From positions 1-64,000 of the forward strand of contig NZ_JBQKLQ010000005.1 in assembly GCF_052116145.1 (NCBI RefSeq): a stretch of DNA of 64,000 bases. Reading direction: 5' to 3'. This DNA comes from Fundicoccus sp052116145 (GTDB lineage: Bacteria > Bacillota > Bacilli > Lactobacillales > Aerococcaceae). A model generated the notes under the pieces. That model saw nothing but the letters and a program-made list of their open reading frames with translations, was not told the DNA's origin and did not search any database. Below are positions 35,192 to 43,862 of this stretch, in pieces (the stretch's first letter is position 1; the number at the start of each line of letters is the position of its first letter). The position numbers and the translations under genes were made by a program.

Positions 35192-36501
35192 ATTTTCTGT
35201 TGCTTATCACGAAAAATTCCTTCATTAATAATAAACTTGGCCGAAATAAAGGACCATTCCTTTTGAGACTCACGCTCAAAGTATTCTAAATATGCCCCTG
35301 GAGTCAACACCCCATTCAAAGCTAGTATATCCACACCACTAGTGCCTATTAATTGATCTGCCAATAAAACACAATTCGTCCCTAGGACAAAATAAGTCTT
35401 AAACTTACCTCTTGAAAACTTAAAGAGCGTCGCTTCAGTTGCCTTCTGCATTTTCCCAACGTAATCTTGCCTTTGACTCTCTTCAGTTAACTCCCAACTT
35501 TGCGTATCTGCCATTAAATTTTCTAACTCTGCCTCTAATGCAATTTTCTGTTGACTTGATAAGCGAATCGCATAAACAAAAACCGTCGATCCTTCACTCA
35601 TACAGAATTCAATATACTTAAACTTATCTGCAACGAATAAGACCCCATCACCAATCAAATCAAAGACCTTTCGAGACTCGATGTCATGATTGCCATAAGA
35701 ATAGACCTGATTCTTATAACTAATATCCACATGTCCTACACGGTCAAAGCCAGTTTTCCCTACATGAATAAACACTTCTAAATCTTCGGCATTATACTGA
35801 TTATAAGTCTTTCTATTCGCTTCAACTATTGCTACTGAAGTATTCGGACTCACACCTTCTACGGTAAAATACTGATTAAATTCACGAATCAAAGTATCAG
35901 GTAAAAGAACGGTAAAAATAACCGGAGCCCCAATTCGCCACCGTCTCTTATGACTGACAGATCTAACTGCTTGTTTAGCTGCATCTCTGCCATCGATAAT
36001 TGACGCTACGCCTAATAGAATGAAGTACCACCCCACCCTAATCAATGTACTATCCACTGCGGTCGGCAAAACTAAACTAGATAAACCAAAGAATAAATGG
36101 ATAGTCGCTCTAATTAATATATCAAAGTGGTGTTTCACTCCATCATTTACCATCAATAAATAAGACATCACATTGATTACTGCCATCAATAATTGATAAT
36201 AACCAATGGCTTTTACAAGGAATACCGTCGTGAAATCTTGTTCGAGCAGTAGCCAAGACGCTATCATTAAGTGAGCACAAGCCACTAATAATTGCATAAT
36301 AATTTGAGATAGTTGCTTATTCGATCGTTGCCACATAACCACCTGCATAAATTTAGCACCACCATTGATAAATAAGAAAGCAATAATCACTTGCGTAAAG
36401 AAAATAATGACTTGCTCGCGAAAGATAAACAAGGCGATTGCGAGACTAATCGATAAGATTCCACGCAAAATCAAATTCAAATTCTCATAACGATTTCTCA
36501 T
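35173..36501 (-). CDS. DUF308/HdeD-like membrane protein with permuted papain-like domain
   Basis: The 442-residue protein joins two parts. Residues 1-170 form about six to seven membrane helices with the spacing of HdeD/DUF308 proteins. Residues about 195-440 are a soluble domain with His257 in GHVDIS, a following YGNHD segment and Cys377 in GTNCVLLAD. A His-then-Cys order with the NC motif resembles permuted NlpC/P60 (LRAT or YiiX-like) cysteine hydrolases. That suggests a membrane-tethered hydrolase or acyltransferase acting on peptidoglycan or lipids. I know no named family for this fusion. It is monocistronic and convergent with trmB. Confidence 0.65.
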   Translation of the reverse strand: MRNRYENLNLILRGILSISLAIALFIFREQVIIFFTQVIIAFLFINGGAKFMQVVMWQRSNKQLSQIIMQLLVACAHLMIASWLLLEQDFTTVFLVKAIGYYQLLMAVINVMSYLLMVNDGVKHHFDILIRATIHLFFGLSSLVLPTAVDSTLIRVGWYFILLGVASIIDGRDAAKQAVRSVSHKRRWRIGAPVIFTVLLPDTLIREFNQYFTVEGVSPNTSVAIVEANRKTYNQYNAEDLEVFIHVGKTGFDRVGHVDISYKNQVYSYGNHDIESRKVFDLIGDGVLFVADKFKYIEFCMSEGSTVFVYAIRLSSQQKIALEAELENLMADTQSWELTEESQRQDYVGKMQKATEATLFKFSRGKFKTYFVLGTNCVLLADQLIGTSGVDILALNGVLTPGAYLEYFERESQKEWSFISAKFIINEGIFRDKQQKIKKEEA

Positions 36502-36783
36502 CCAATCACCCCTTAATCATTTTGTAGTTAGCTATAAGTATATCTGATTAACCGTTTGATTCAAGCTAGAGCTTAATTCAACATAAAAAATTCACATATT
36601 CTCCCAACTCCTCCGATTTCTTGGATCGTCACCTTGAAATGAGTGGTAGATGTGGAATGGTCAGTGAAATAAGAGAAGAGAGTTAACTTGAATGAATCCT
36701 TTCAATTTTTGTTTTTAAACCTATCGACCCAATCATTTAGTTGACATATTTAATCTCAATACCCAAGATAGCAACTTAAAATA
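36502..36783. other. AT-rich intergenic region, nothing supported
   Basis: The region lies between the start of the DUF308-like gene and the pepF terminator. I see no gene or clear motif; the promoter of the DUF308-like gene must lie in the first part but is not obvious. Confidence 0.5.
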
Positions 36784-36864
36784 AAAACTCTCACATATCA
36801 CCAGTCCATTCACTTACAGTATATAAACTGTAAGCAACAATAGTTTGGCTAATGTGAGAGAAAA
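36784..36864 (-). terminator. Long two-stem terminator of pepF
   Basis: CTCTCACAT (36788-36796) pairs with ATGTGAGAG (36852-36860) around an inner hairpin CTTACAGT/ACTGTAAG (36813-36834). A T-rich tail follows on the minus strand. Confidence 0.75.
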
Positions 36865-36881
36865 GACTCAATCGATTAAGC

Positions 36882-38690
36882 TTATTGTTTTGCTAATAAT
36901 GTTTCGAATTCATTTAGACGCTCTGCAAAGACATCTAAAGCAGCATCAATATAATCACTTTGTGTCATATCAAGGCCAGCAATTTTCATTGTGTCAATGG
37001 CATAATGACTATTACCCGACTTCAAGAACCCTAAATAGTTATCCAATGCGCCTTCTTCTCCAGCAAGAATTCTATCTGAGAAAGCTGTCGCAGCAGCGAA
37101 ACCAGTCGCATATTGGAATACATAATAGTTATAATAGAAATGCGGAATACGCGTCCACTCTAAAGCAATCTCAGAGTCTGAATTTACAGCAGGACCATAG
37201 TATTTAGCATTCATTTTCTGATAATTTTCTGATAAAAATTGTTGCGTTAATGGAATACCATTAGCATCAGATTCATACATAAAGTGCTCAAATTCAGCAA
37301 ATTGTGTTTGACGGAACATCGTTCCTTTTAAGCCATCTAAGAAATGATTCAAGACATACAATCTTACCTTTGGTTCAGTGTATGTTTCTAACAGATAGCT
37401 TGTTAATAAGTTTTCGTTCGTTGTCGACGCAATTTCTGCTAAGAAAATTGAATAGTTACCATAAACAAACTCTTGGTTTTTATGCGTTAAGTAGCTATGT
37501 GCACTATGGCCCAATTCATGAACAAGCGTATATAACCAATTAACGTTATCTTGCCAATTCATTAATATATATGGCTTGCTATCATAAGTACCTGAAGAAT
37601 AGGCACCGCTTCGTTTGCCTTTGTTTTCAAATAAATCAATCCAACGCTCATCAAAGGCTTCTCGCATAATTCCGACATATTCTTCACCTAATGGCGCTAA
37701 AGCTTTCAGTGTGATTTCTTTGGCTTCTTCGTACGTAAAGTTAATCGGTGCCTCACCAAGTAACGGTGTGTACATATCGTACATTTCTAAGTCTTCAACA
37801 TTCAATAAGTCTTTACGTAAGTTAACATAGCGATGTAATAAATCTAGTCGATTTTCAACCGTTCCTAACAATGTATCGTAAACAGATTCTGGAATGTTAT
37901 TTTGGAATAAGGCTGCTGCACGCGCTGATTCGAAGCGACGCACCTTTGCTTGATAGTTATTTGTTTTAATTTGAGTACTTAAAACAGAAGCCATCGTGTT
38001 TTTGAATTGTTCGTAAACACGATAAAAACCTTTGAAAGTATCACGTCGCACACGTCGATCTGAACTTTCTAATAGTTTCCCATATAAACTATGGGTTAAT
38101 TGAACTTTCTGACCCTTCTCGTCTTCAATCGATGGGAAAACTAAATCTGCATTATTTAATAAGCCGAAAGTTTTCGTCGCTCCATCGAAAATTTCACTTG
38201 CTTGGGCTAGTAACATCTCTTCTTCTTTTGATAAAACATGGGCACGAAAACGCGTTCTGTCGTCTAACATCTGACGATAAACTGCTAAGCGTGGGTTTTC
38301 TTCTAACCATTTAGTAAGTGTTTCTTCCTCAATCGCAAGTAATTCTGGTTCAAAGAAAGACACTGTTTGAGAAAATTGGCTATACAATTGGCCAGCACGT
38401 GCATCCAGTGTTTGATAAGTTGAGTTGTTTTGATCTTGGTCATTTTTCATTGAAGCATAAACATATAAGTTACTTACGGTTCTTTGCGTATCCAAGAGCA
38501 CTTCAATTGCTCCAACTAATTGATCCGAACTTTCGCTCAAACTGCCTTGAACGGCACTTAATTTAGGTAATTTTTCTTGTAATAATTCGAAATCAGCTTC
38601 CCAAGCTGCATCGTCTGCGTACATCACACTTAAATCCCAAGTGTATTTTTCCTCGACTTGGTCACGAGTCATGATTTGTTGAGTAGACAT
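36882..38690 (-). CDS. pepF: Oligoendopeptidase F
   Basis: It is an M3-family zinc endopeptidase that degrades peptides of about 7 to 17 residues in the cytosol. The 602-residue protein has the zinc motif HELGHSAHS near residue 390, followed by a Glu ligand in the FLAEIASTTNE segment. Start at ATG 38690 is preferred, as AGGAGG lies 6 bases upstream; a longer frame has no site. It closes the spx-mecA-coiA-pepF series conserved in Bacilli, although each gene here has room for its own promoter. Confidence 0.95.
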   Translation of the reverse strand: MSTQQIMTRDQVEEKYTWDLSVMYADDAAWEADFELLQEKLPKLSAVQGSLSESSDQLVGAIEVLLDTQRTVSNLYVYASMKNDQDQNNSTYQTLDARAGQLYSQFSQTVSFFEPELLAIEEETLTKWLEENPRLAVYRQMLDDRTRFRAHVLSKEEEMLLAQASEIFDGATKTFGLLNNADLVFPSIEDEKGQKVQLTHSLYGKLLESSDRRVRRDTFKGFYRVYEQFKNTMASVLSTQIKTNNYQAKVRRFESARAAALFQNNIPESVYDTLLGTVENRLDLLHRYVNLRKDLLNVEDLEMYDMYTPLLGEAPINFTYEEAKEITLKALAPLGEEYVGIMREAFDERWIDLFENKGKRSGAYSSGTYDSKPYILMNWQDNVNWLYTLVHELGHSAHSYLTHKNQEFVYGNYSIFLAEIASTTNENLLTSYLLETYTEPKVRLYVLNHFLDGLKGTMFRQTQFAEFEHFMYESDANGIPLTQQFLSENYQKMNAKYYGPAVNSDSEIALEWTRIPHFYYNYYVFQYATGFAAATAFSDRILAGEEGALDNYLGFLKSGNSHYAIDTMKIAGLDMTQSDYIDAALDVFAERLNEFETLLAKQ

Positions 38691-38767
38691 CCTCATCCTC
38701 CTAAGATAATTATCATAATTTTCACTACAAAATAATCTTAACACACGGATAGCCAATTTAAAACGTT

Positions 38768-39883
38768 TTAGCTATGAACTTTGGTATGTAATTTCCAGCG
38801 ATGATAGCCAGCTCTTTCTATCAGTTCTTTTTCAAGAAACAGATTAACGAGACTTGGTACTAGTAAAGAAACAAGGTCCTCTTCAATAAGTGGCATGTCC
38901 GCCATTACTAAGTGACCTGCTTGAACCAATGCATGGATGCCATTTTCTAAATCAGTTTTGGTAAATGAGTCATGTTCACATTGACTGATAAGATAGAAGC
39001 ACCACGCCAGGCAAAGCCAGCCCGGTGATTTAAACACAAGCATTTGCCATCTTTCCATCACCATCCATTGAGGCAAAGTTTGTAACAGAACCCCTTTAGC
39101 GTATAAATCACGAATTGCTTTTTGGTAGGTGCTTTGTGTCATGATTTGCTTTATGTGTCTATAATAGGTCGCTTGACGCTGTGGTCGTCGGTATAAAGGA
39201 TAGTGAACCTTGTCATTCACATAGTTTTCAGGGAACTCCCAGACATTGTATAAAGGAACATCCAAGTCTAACCGTTTCTCGGACAATTGAATTCGATGCG
39301 CTTGATAAATGATCGGCATCTTAAATTTGATGACCCACTCTCGTTTCGAAACGTTCAATGCTTGCCAATGAAAGCCTAGGACACTAGAATAGGCTACCAT
39401 CGTTTGAAGCCACGTTTGACGGTAGCCTCCTTTAAATACTTCTTCATCAATTAGCCAAGTACACTTATCGACAGCTTGAAGATAATTCTGTGTGCGTGAA
39501 CGAATCAACTCAGCCCCAATGGGGACTCTTTGAAATTCAATCACTTGGCGCGGTGTCAAAGAATGACTATTTAATAAATAGACATCTGCTATTTGTTGAG
39601 CTATCTCGATTGGATGTTCTATCTGGACAGCATAGCCCGATGCTTCGAGAGTGTTTTGAAGTAATCGTTTGGCAGTGAGATGGGTTTCGGACTCTTGTGT
39701 GTGCCTTGCTGGTAAATCATTCTGGCAACTAGTTAGATGACTGAAGTAACCCTTGCCGGTACTACTGATTTTGTGAGTGAGCACTTGTTGGCAAGTCGGA
39801 CAATAAAAAGTCGGCTGCTCAGCCGTCTCTTTCATTTCATTGGCATAGATGATTTGACCGTCACTTGTAATGGCTGCGTACAT
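38768..39883 (-). CDS. coiA: Competence protein CoiA-like
   Basis: CoiA is needed after DNA uptake in naturally competent Gram-positives and promotes recombination. The 371-residue protein has an N-terminal Cys pair (FYCPTCQQVL), a following HL-C-rich segment, and an endonuclease-like domain with DVYLLNSHSL and VIEFQRVPI, as in the family's nuclease core. The start at 39883 has AGGAGGGG 8 bases ahead; an upstream ATG at 39913 would add MYLYIGGDFF. Neighbouring mecA and pepF match Bacillus gene order. Presence alone does not prove competence. Confidence 0.87.
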   Translation of the reverse strand: MYAAITSDGQIIYANEMKETAEQPTFYCPTCQQVLTHKISSTGKGYFSHLTSCQNDLPARHTQESETHLTAKRLLQNTLEASGYAVQIEHPIEIAQQIADVYLLNSHSLTPRQVIEFQRVPIGAELIRSRTQNYLQAVDKCTWLIDEEVFKGGYRQTWLQTMVAYSSVLGFHWQALNVSKREWVIKFKMPIIYQAHRIQLSEKRLDLDVPLYNVWEFPENYVNDKVHYPLYRRPQRQATYYRHIKQIMTQSTYQKAIRDLYAKGVLLQTLPQWMVMERWQMLVFKSPGWLCLAWCFYLISQCEHDSFTKTDLENGIHALVQAGHLVMADMPLIEEDLVSLLVPSLVNLFLEKELIERAGYHRWKLHTKVHS

Positions 39884-39967
39884 AAAAAAATCCCCTCCTA
39901 TGTATAAATACACATTTAGGAGGGGATTATGCTTTTTTAATTGTTAAATTTTTGATAAGTTTTTAAA

Positions 39968-40711
39968 CTAAAAATTTAACCCGAAAAATTCTAAGGCATC
40001 GCCTTCTCTAATTAAGGTTCCGTGTTCAGCTAAAACCGCTTCAGTAGTATGGTGTGTTTCACCATATTCAAGCATTGTTAATACTTTATGGTAAGCAGCT
40101 TCTTCCCTGATAGACATATCCACTTCAGTCACTACTAAGTAGTAACGTTCACTCATATGATATAAATTAGCAATTAATTTATCCGTCGGCAATTCACGGG
40201 CCATCTTGATAAAATCATTCAATTGATTGAAAACAATTACTTCGTCGTCATAGTTCATTTCTTCAGTATCATCTTCATTGTTCGCATATTCAGGGTTAAA
40301 TAAGTCTAATAGAGTCATATGTTTGTCCTCATCGCTGCTTTTGACTTCTTCAGGCTCTTCGTTATCAGCTTGCTCGTTGTTTTGCTCTTCTTGGGCTTGT
40401 TTGCGCTTTTCGTTTTTATGTTTACGAATACGCTTTGTCACTTCATCTTCCCAGAATTCGTCCATCTCGTTTAGGTTTGTACGGCTAATATAGAGCTCTA
40501 GTCCTTCAGAACTAGGCATTACTTGAAAAGTAACCGCCTCTGACTCGTGGAAATGATTATCAACATCTACTTCTTCTAAAATTGAATAAAAGAACTGTTC
40601 GATGCTAGATTGATCTCCGATTAGATCGAGAAAATTAATTCCACGCTCTTCTAAATCATCCACGCCAATCATCACCTTGATTAAATTTTCATTTATACGT
40701 TCCATTTCCAT
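39968..40711 (-). CDS. mecA: Adaptor protein MecA
   Basis: MecA brings substrates such as ComK, ComX or Spx-linked clients to ClpCP. The 247-residue protein has the N-terminal recognition domain (MERINENLIKVMIGVDDLEERGI, cited here as IGVDDLEERG), an acidic linker (about 100-145) and the C-terminal ClpC-binding domain (FNQLNDFIKMA, LYHMSERYYLVV). GGGGTGACGAT precedes the ATG. It follows spx and has its own promoter at 40783-40812. Confidence 0.95.
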   Translation of the reverse strand: MEMERINENLIKVMIGVDDLEERGINFLDLIGDQSSIEQFFYSILEEVDVDNHFHESEAVTFQVMPSSEGLELYISRTNLNEMDEFWEDEVTKRIRKHKNEKRKQAQEEQNNEQADNEEPEEVKSSDEDKHMTLLDLFNPEYANNEDDTEEMNYDDEVIVFNQLNDFIKMARELPTDKLIANLYHMSERYYLVVTEVDMSIREEAAYHKVLTMLEYGETHHTTEAVLAEHGTLIREGDALEFFGLNF

Positions 40712-40782
40712 ATCGTCACCCCCTATTGATTCTATATCTATTATACAACTAATCAGACTAGAAACAAACTAATTGTCTTCCT

Positions 40783-40812
40783 ATCATAGCACTTCTCGGT
40801 AGATAAATTCAA
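40783..40812 (-). promoter_or_regulatory. Promoter of mecA
   Basis: -35 TTGAAT (40807-40812), 18-bp spacer, -10 TATGAT (40783-40788) on the minus strand. Confidence 0.6.
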
Positions 40813-41140
40813 GATGTAATTCAGATTACTTTCAAATTCTAATATTAACTTGACTATCCTGACTGAAAACAAGCTATAAGGGATAGATACAATCCTTCTT
40901 CTGTTTTATGATAAACCATGCTTTTCTTAATTTTTAGTTATTCTAACCGTTTGTAAGTTGCTAAGTTCAACCTACAGGAAAGAGTCTAAATTAATTAATT
41001 GATCTACGCAGTTCTAGGCTGCGATATTGAATGACTTTAAGTTTAGCGACTCGTGAAGCGTGCTAATAATAATGAATCGGTTCGCATGCTTCCACCGTCA
41101 ATCCCCGCTTTCATCAATCGCCAGCACCCTATAAATACAC
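40813..41140. other. Intergenic stretch between mecA promoter and spx terminator
   Basis: AT-rich, no gene supported. Short inverted motifs around 41030-41090 (GCGACTCGTGAAGCGTGC) are not clearly structured. Confidence 0.5.
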
Positions 41141-41180
41141 AAAGAAGTGAGACTAAGCCTAGGCTTAATCTCACTTCGTA
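41141..41180 (-). terminator. Terminator of spx
   Basis: The nearly perfect palindrome GAAGTGAGACTAAGCCT/AGGCTTAATCTCACTTC (41144-41177) ends in a short T tract on the minus strand. Confidence 0.85.
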
Positions 41181-41208
41181 AAATTCAATATAAGTCAGCT
41201 CTTAAGAA

Positions 41209-41607
41209 TTACTCATTAACTAAAGCGCGAGCTCTTTGTAATTCTCTTGCACGTACTTCACGTGGCAAGAAACGACGGATTTCATCTTCATTAAAACCAA
41301 TTTGAAGGCGTTTCTCGTCAATTAAAATCGGACGGCGTAATAGGCCTGGTTGAGTTTGAACCATTTCAAAGAAAGTATTAAGGGGTAGCTCACTTAATTC
41401 AACATCTAATTCAGAATAAGCCTTAGAACGAGTGGATACAATATCCTCAGTTCCTTCTTCGGTCATTCGTAAAATCGATTTGATTTCCGTTAAAGATAAT
41501 GGCTCAGTGAAAATATTGCGTTCTACATAAGGAATGGAATGTTCTTCCAACCACGCTCGTGCTTTTCGACAAGACGTGCAGCTAGGAGTAATATACAATG
41601 TTACCAT
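41209..41607 (-). CDS. spx: Spx/ArsC-family redox regulator
   Basis: Spx binds the RNA polymerase alpha C-terminal domain and redirects transcription during disulfide stress. The 132-residue protein starts MVTLYITPSC and has the redox pair Cys10/Cys13 (CTSC). Also present are a conserved LLRRPILID segment and an FLPREVRAR C terminus, which may be recognised by the ClpXP adaptor SpxH. The ATG at 41607 follows GAAAGGAAGATC; a longer frame adds 16 unlikely residues. A strong promoter lies about 190 bp upstream. Lactobacillales often carry two Spx paralogues; only one is in this window. Confidence 0.93.
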   Translation of the reverse strand: MVTLYITPSCTSCRKARAWLEEHSIPYVERNIFTEPLSLTEIKSILRMTEEGTEDIVSTRSKAYSELDVELSELPLNTFFEMVQTQPGLLRRPILIDEKRLQIGFNEDEIRRFLPREVRARELQRARALVNE

Positions 41608-41799
41608 AAAAGATCTTCCTTTCTTTTCTTGAACATGTTTCCAGCTTCTATTCAACTAAATTACGTGCGTTTTCCTAAGTGTTGCTTACTTTATTGTTGC
41701 ATTCTGACTTTAAGGATAAAAATAATTTTCAAAATCTATCCTAACTTAAACAGTACACTCCGTATAGCATTTCACAATATTATTCGCTTTATGATTTAA

Positions 41800-41828
41800 A
41801 GTATAGCATTGCCACACAAGAGGTTCAA
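41800..41828 (-). promoter_or_regulatory. Promoter of spx
   Basis: -35 TTGAAC (41823-41828), 17-bp spacer, -10 TATACT (41800-41805) on the minus strand, giving a leader of about 190 nt. Confidence 0.7.
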
Positions 41829-41936
41829 CTTGTCTTGACAACAACAAATCAATAATTTGAATTCTGCCATCATTTAATTGAAGGTCAATTTTTGTATATT
41901 ATAAAATATTTAAATGATGAGAAACGCCTAATTATT

Positions 41937-41965
41937 TTGTTATTTAGTCGAATTTAGGCTATAAT
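41937..41965 (+). promoter_or_regulatory. Promoter of trpS
   Basis: -35 TTGTTA (41937-41942), 17-bp spacer, consensus -10 TATAAT (41960-41965). A 10-bp inverted repeat CATCATTTAA/TTAAATGATG ends about 18 bp upstream. No T-box is visible. Confidence 0.7.
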
Positions 41966-42057
41966 GAATTATCAATAACTTTTAAAAATATATAAAATTC
42001 GAATTAAATTTCATGTATTCTTAAGTATTTCTTATCATTTAGAAGCGAGGTAATTTT

Positions 42058-43047
42058 ATGAAACCGACTATTTTTTCAGGCGTTCAGCCTTCTGGCATTC
42101 CAACCATCGGCAATTATATTGGGGCAATGCGTGGCTTTGCTGAATTGCAAGACACTTACGATGCCACTTATTGTATCGTCAACCAACATGCCATCACAGT
42201 TCAACAAGATCCAAAAGAATTAAAACTGATGACGCGTCAACTAGCAGCCTTATATATTGCATTAGGGATCGATCCAGAGAAATCAACGATTTTCGTTCAA
42301 TCTGATGTTGCTGCACATGCACAAGCGGCATGGATTGTAATGTGCAATACAGGTCTTGGGGAATTAGAAAGGATGACTCAATATAAAGACAAGTCTTCAA
42401 AACAGGAATCCATCGGTGCTGGTTTACTTGTCTACCCTCCTTTAATGGTGGCAGACATTGTCCTCTATAATGCACAATACGTTCCAGTTGGTGATGACCA
42501 AAAACAACACGTTGAATTAACACGTGATTTCGTTGACCGTTTCAACTCACGTTACGGAAAAAAACTACTAGTAAAACCTGAAGGCATCTTTCCTAAAGCC
42601 GGCGGTCGCGTGATGAGTTTACAAGATCCAACCAGTAAAATGAGTAAATCAGACACGAATCCTAAATCATATATTTCAATGTTAGATACACCAAACGTAA
42701 TTACAAAGAAAATTAAAAGTGCGGTGACTGACTCTTTAGGCATCGTTCAATACGACAAAGCCAACCAACCAGCCGTCGCAAATTTATTAGAAATGTACTC
42801 TGTTTTAAACAACGAAGCAATTGATGACATTGTGGCTCGTTACGAGGGGCAAGGATACGGGAAGTTTAAAGGTGATTTAGCTGAAGTAGTGATTTCTGTG
42901 CTCGAACCAATTCAAACACGTTATTCAGAATTACTTGAAAGTGACGAATTAGATAAAATCTTGGCAACAGGAGCTGCCAAGGCAAGTGAAATAGCTAATC
43001 GCACGTTAGCTCGTATGGAAACAGCTATCGGTCTAGCTTACACATAA
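42058..43047 (+). CDS. trpS: Tryptophanyl-tRNA synthetase
   Basis: It charges tRNA-Trp, a class I synthetase of 329 residues. The HIGH-like motif is PSGIPTIGNYIGA near residue 11 and the KMSKS loop is KMSKSD near 196. GDDQKQHVELTRD is the tryptophan/ATP pocket segment. GAAGCGAGGTAATTTT precedes the ATG. Unlike thrS and metQ it has no T-box. It is divergent from spx, as often in Bacilli. Confidence 0.97.
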   Translation: MKPTIFSGVQPSGIPTIGNYIGAMRGFAELQDTYDATYCIVNQHAITVQQDPKELKLMTRQLAALYIALGIDPEKSTIFVQSDVAAHAQAAWIVMCNTGLGELERMTQYKDKSSKQESIGAGLLVYPPLMVADIVLYNAQYVPVGDDQKQHVELTRDFVDRFNSRYGKKLLVKPEGIFPKAGGRVMSLQDPTSKMSKSDTNPKSYISMLDTPNVITKKIKSAVTDSLGIVQYDKANQPAVANLLEMYSVLNNEAIDDIVARYEGQGYGKFKGDLAEVVISVLEPIQTRYSELLESDELDKILATGAAKASEIANRTLARMETAIGLAYT

Positions 43048-43057
43048 TAAATCAACC

Positions 43058-43094
43058 AATCGCTTACTTGCTTAATGGCAGTAGGCGATTTTTT
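43058..43094 (+). terminator. Terminator of trpS
   Basis: AATCGCTTA and TAGGCGATT (one G-U pair) form a stem followed by TTTTTT. Confidence 0.8.
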
Positions 43095-43190
43095 AGATGG
43101 AAAACGTCCTTCAGAATATGATTCAAAGTAATATCGTAAGTTTTACTAGACCTTGTAGGATGTTTTAGAGTTTTATACCAATTAACTATA

Positions 43191-43655
43191 TTAAAGTGTC
43201 GATTGAATAGCCGATTGACAAGTTGGACAGAGTCCATGCACCTCTAAGTTTGTATGATAAATGAGATAGCCTGTTTGTGATTGAGCAGCCTGTTCAACTT
43301 TCTTTATCTCTGCAAAATTAAAATCGGCAATCCGACCGCAATTCTCACAAATCACATGATGATGATCGTGAGCAATGAAATCATAATGACTGGTTGAACC
43401 AGATATCTTAAGCTCCTTGACAAGACCTTCATTAACAAAAGTTCGCAAGTTATTGTAAACCGTTGCTAGACTCATTCCAGGATAATCTGGCAATAAATCT
43501 AGATAAATTTCTTCAACTGTCGGATGGCGATGACTATTCACCATGTAGGTCAAGATTGCATGACGTTGTGGTGTTATTCGAATACCTTTTAATTTTAAAT
43601 CATGAATGACTTCTTCTATCAAATAATCATGATTATGAGGATGTTCCTTGGTCAT
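43191..43655 (-). CDS. perR: Fur-family regulator, PerR type
   Basis: It is a metal-dependent repressor of 154 residues with an N-terminal winged helix (GIRITPQRHAILTYM, TVEEIYLDL, SLATVYNNL). The C terminus holds two CxxC zinc sites, CENC near 102 and CPTC near 144. The IADFNF motif keeps the Asp that distinguishes PerR from Fur (Asp104 in Bacillus), and the HDHHH stretch supplies regulatory His ligands. The likely role is control of peroxide defence and iron storage. It is divergent from a FUSC-type exporter. Confidence 0.88.
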   Translation of the reverse strand: MTKEHPHNHDYLIEEVIHDLKLKGIRITPQRHAILTYMVNSHRHPTVEEIYLDLLPDYPGMSLATVYNNLRTFVNEGLVKELKISGSTSHYDFIAHDHHHVICENCGRIADFNFAEIKKVEQAAQSQTGYLIYHTNLEVHGLCPTCQSAIQSTL

Positions 43656-43689
43656 CCTAACGCCTCCTTACACAAATTACTTTATCTTC

Positions 43690-43717
43690 ATTATAGCAAA
43701 CAATCCGAAATTTCCAA
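43690..43717 (-). promoter_or_regulatory. Promoter of perR
   Basis: -35 TTGGAA (43712-43717), 16-bp spacer, -10 TATAAT (43690-43695) on the minus strand. A full PerR operator palindrome is not visible. Confidence 0.6.
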
Positions 43718-43862
43718 TATCTAATCAAACTCTTAATCGAATAAAACTTATGTTAAATTGAGGATACATGCTTGAATTTTTTCGTAGATGTTTTATGATA
43801 AGGTATAATGAATTTTTCTTTTTTGCAACCATAAAATTTAAATGACATAGGAGCTTATACAT

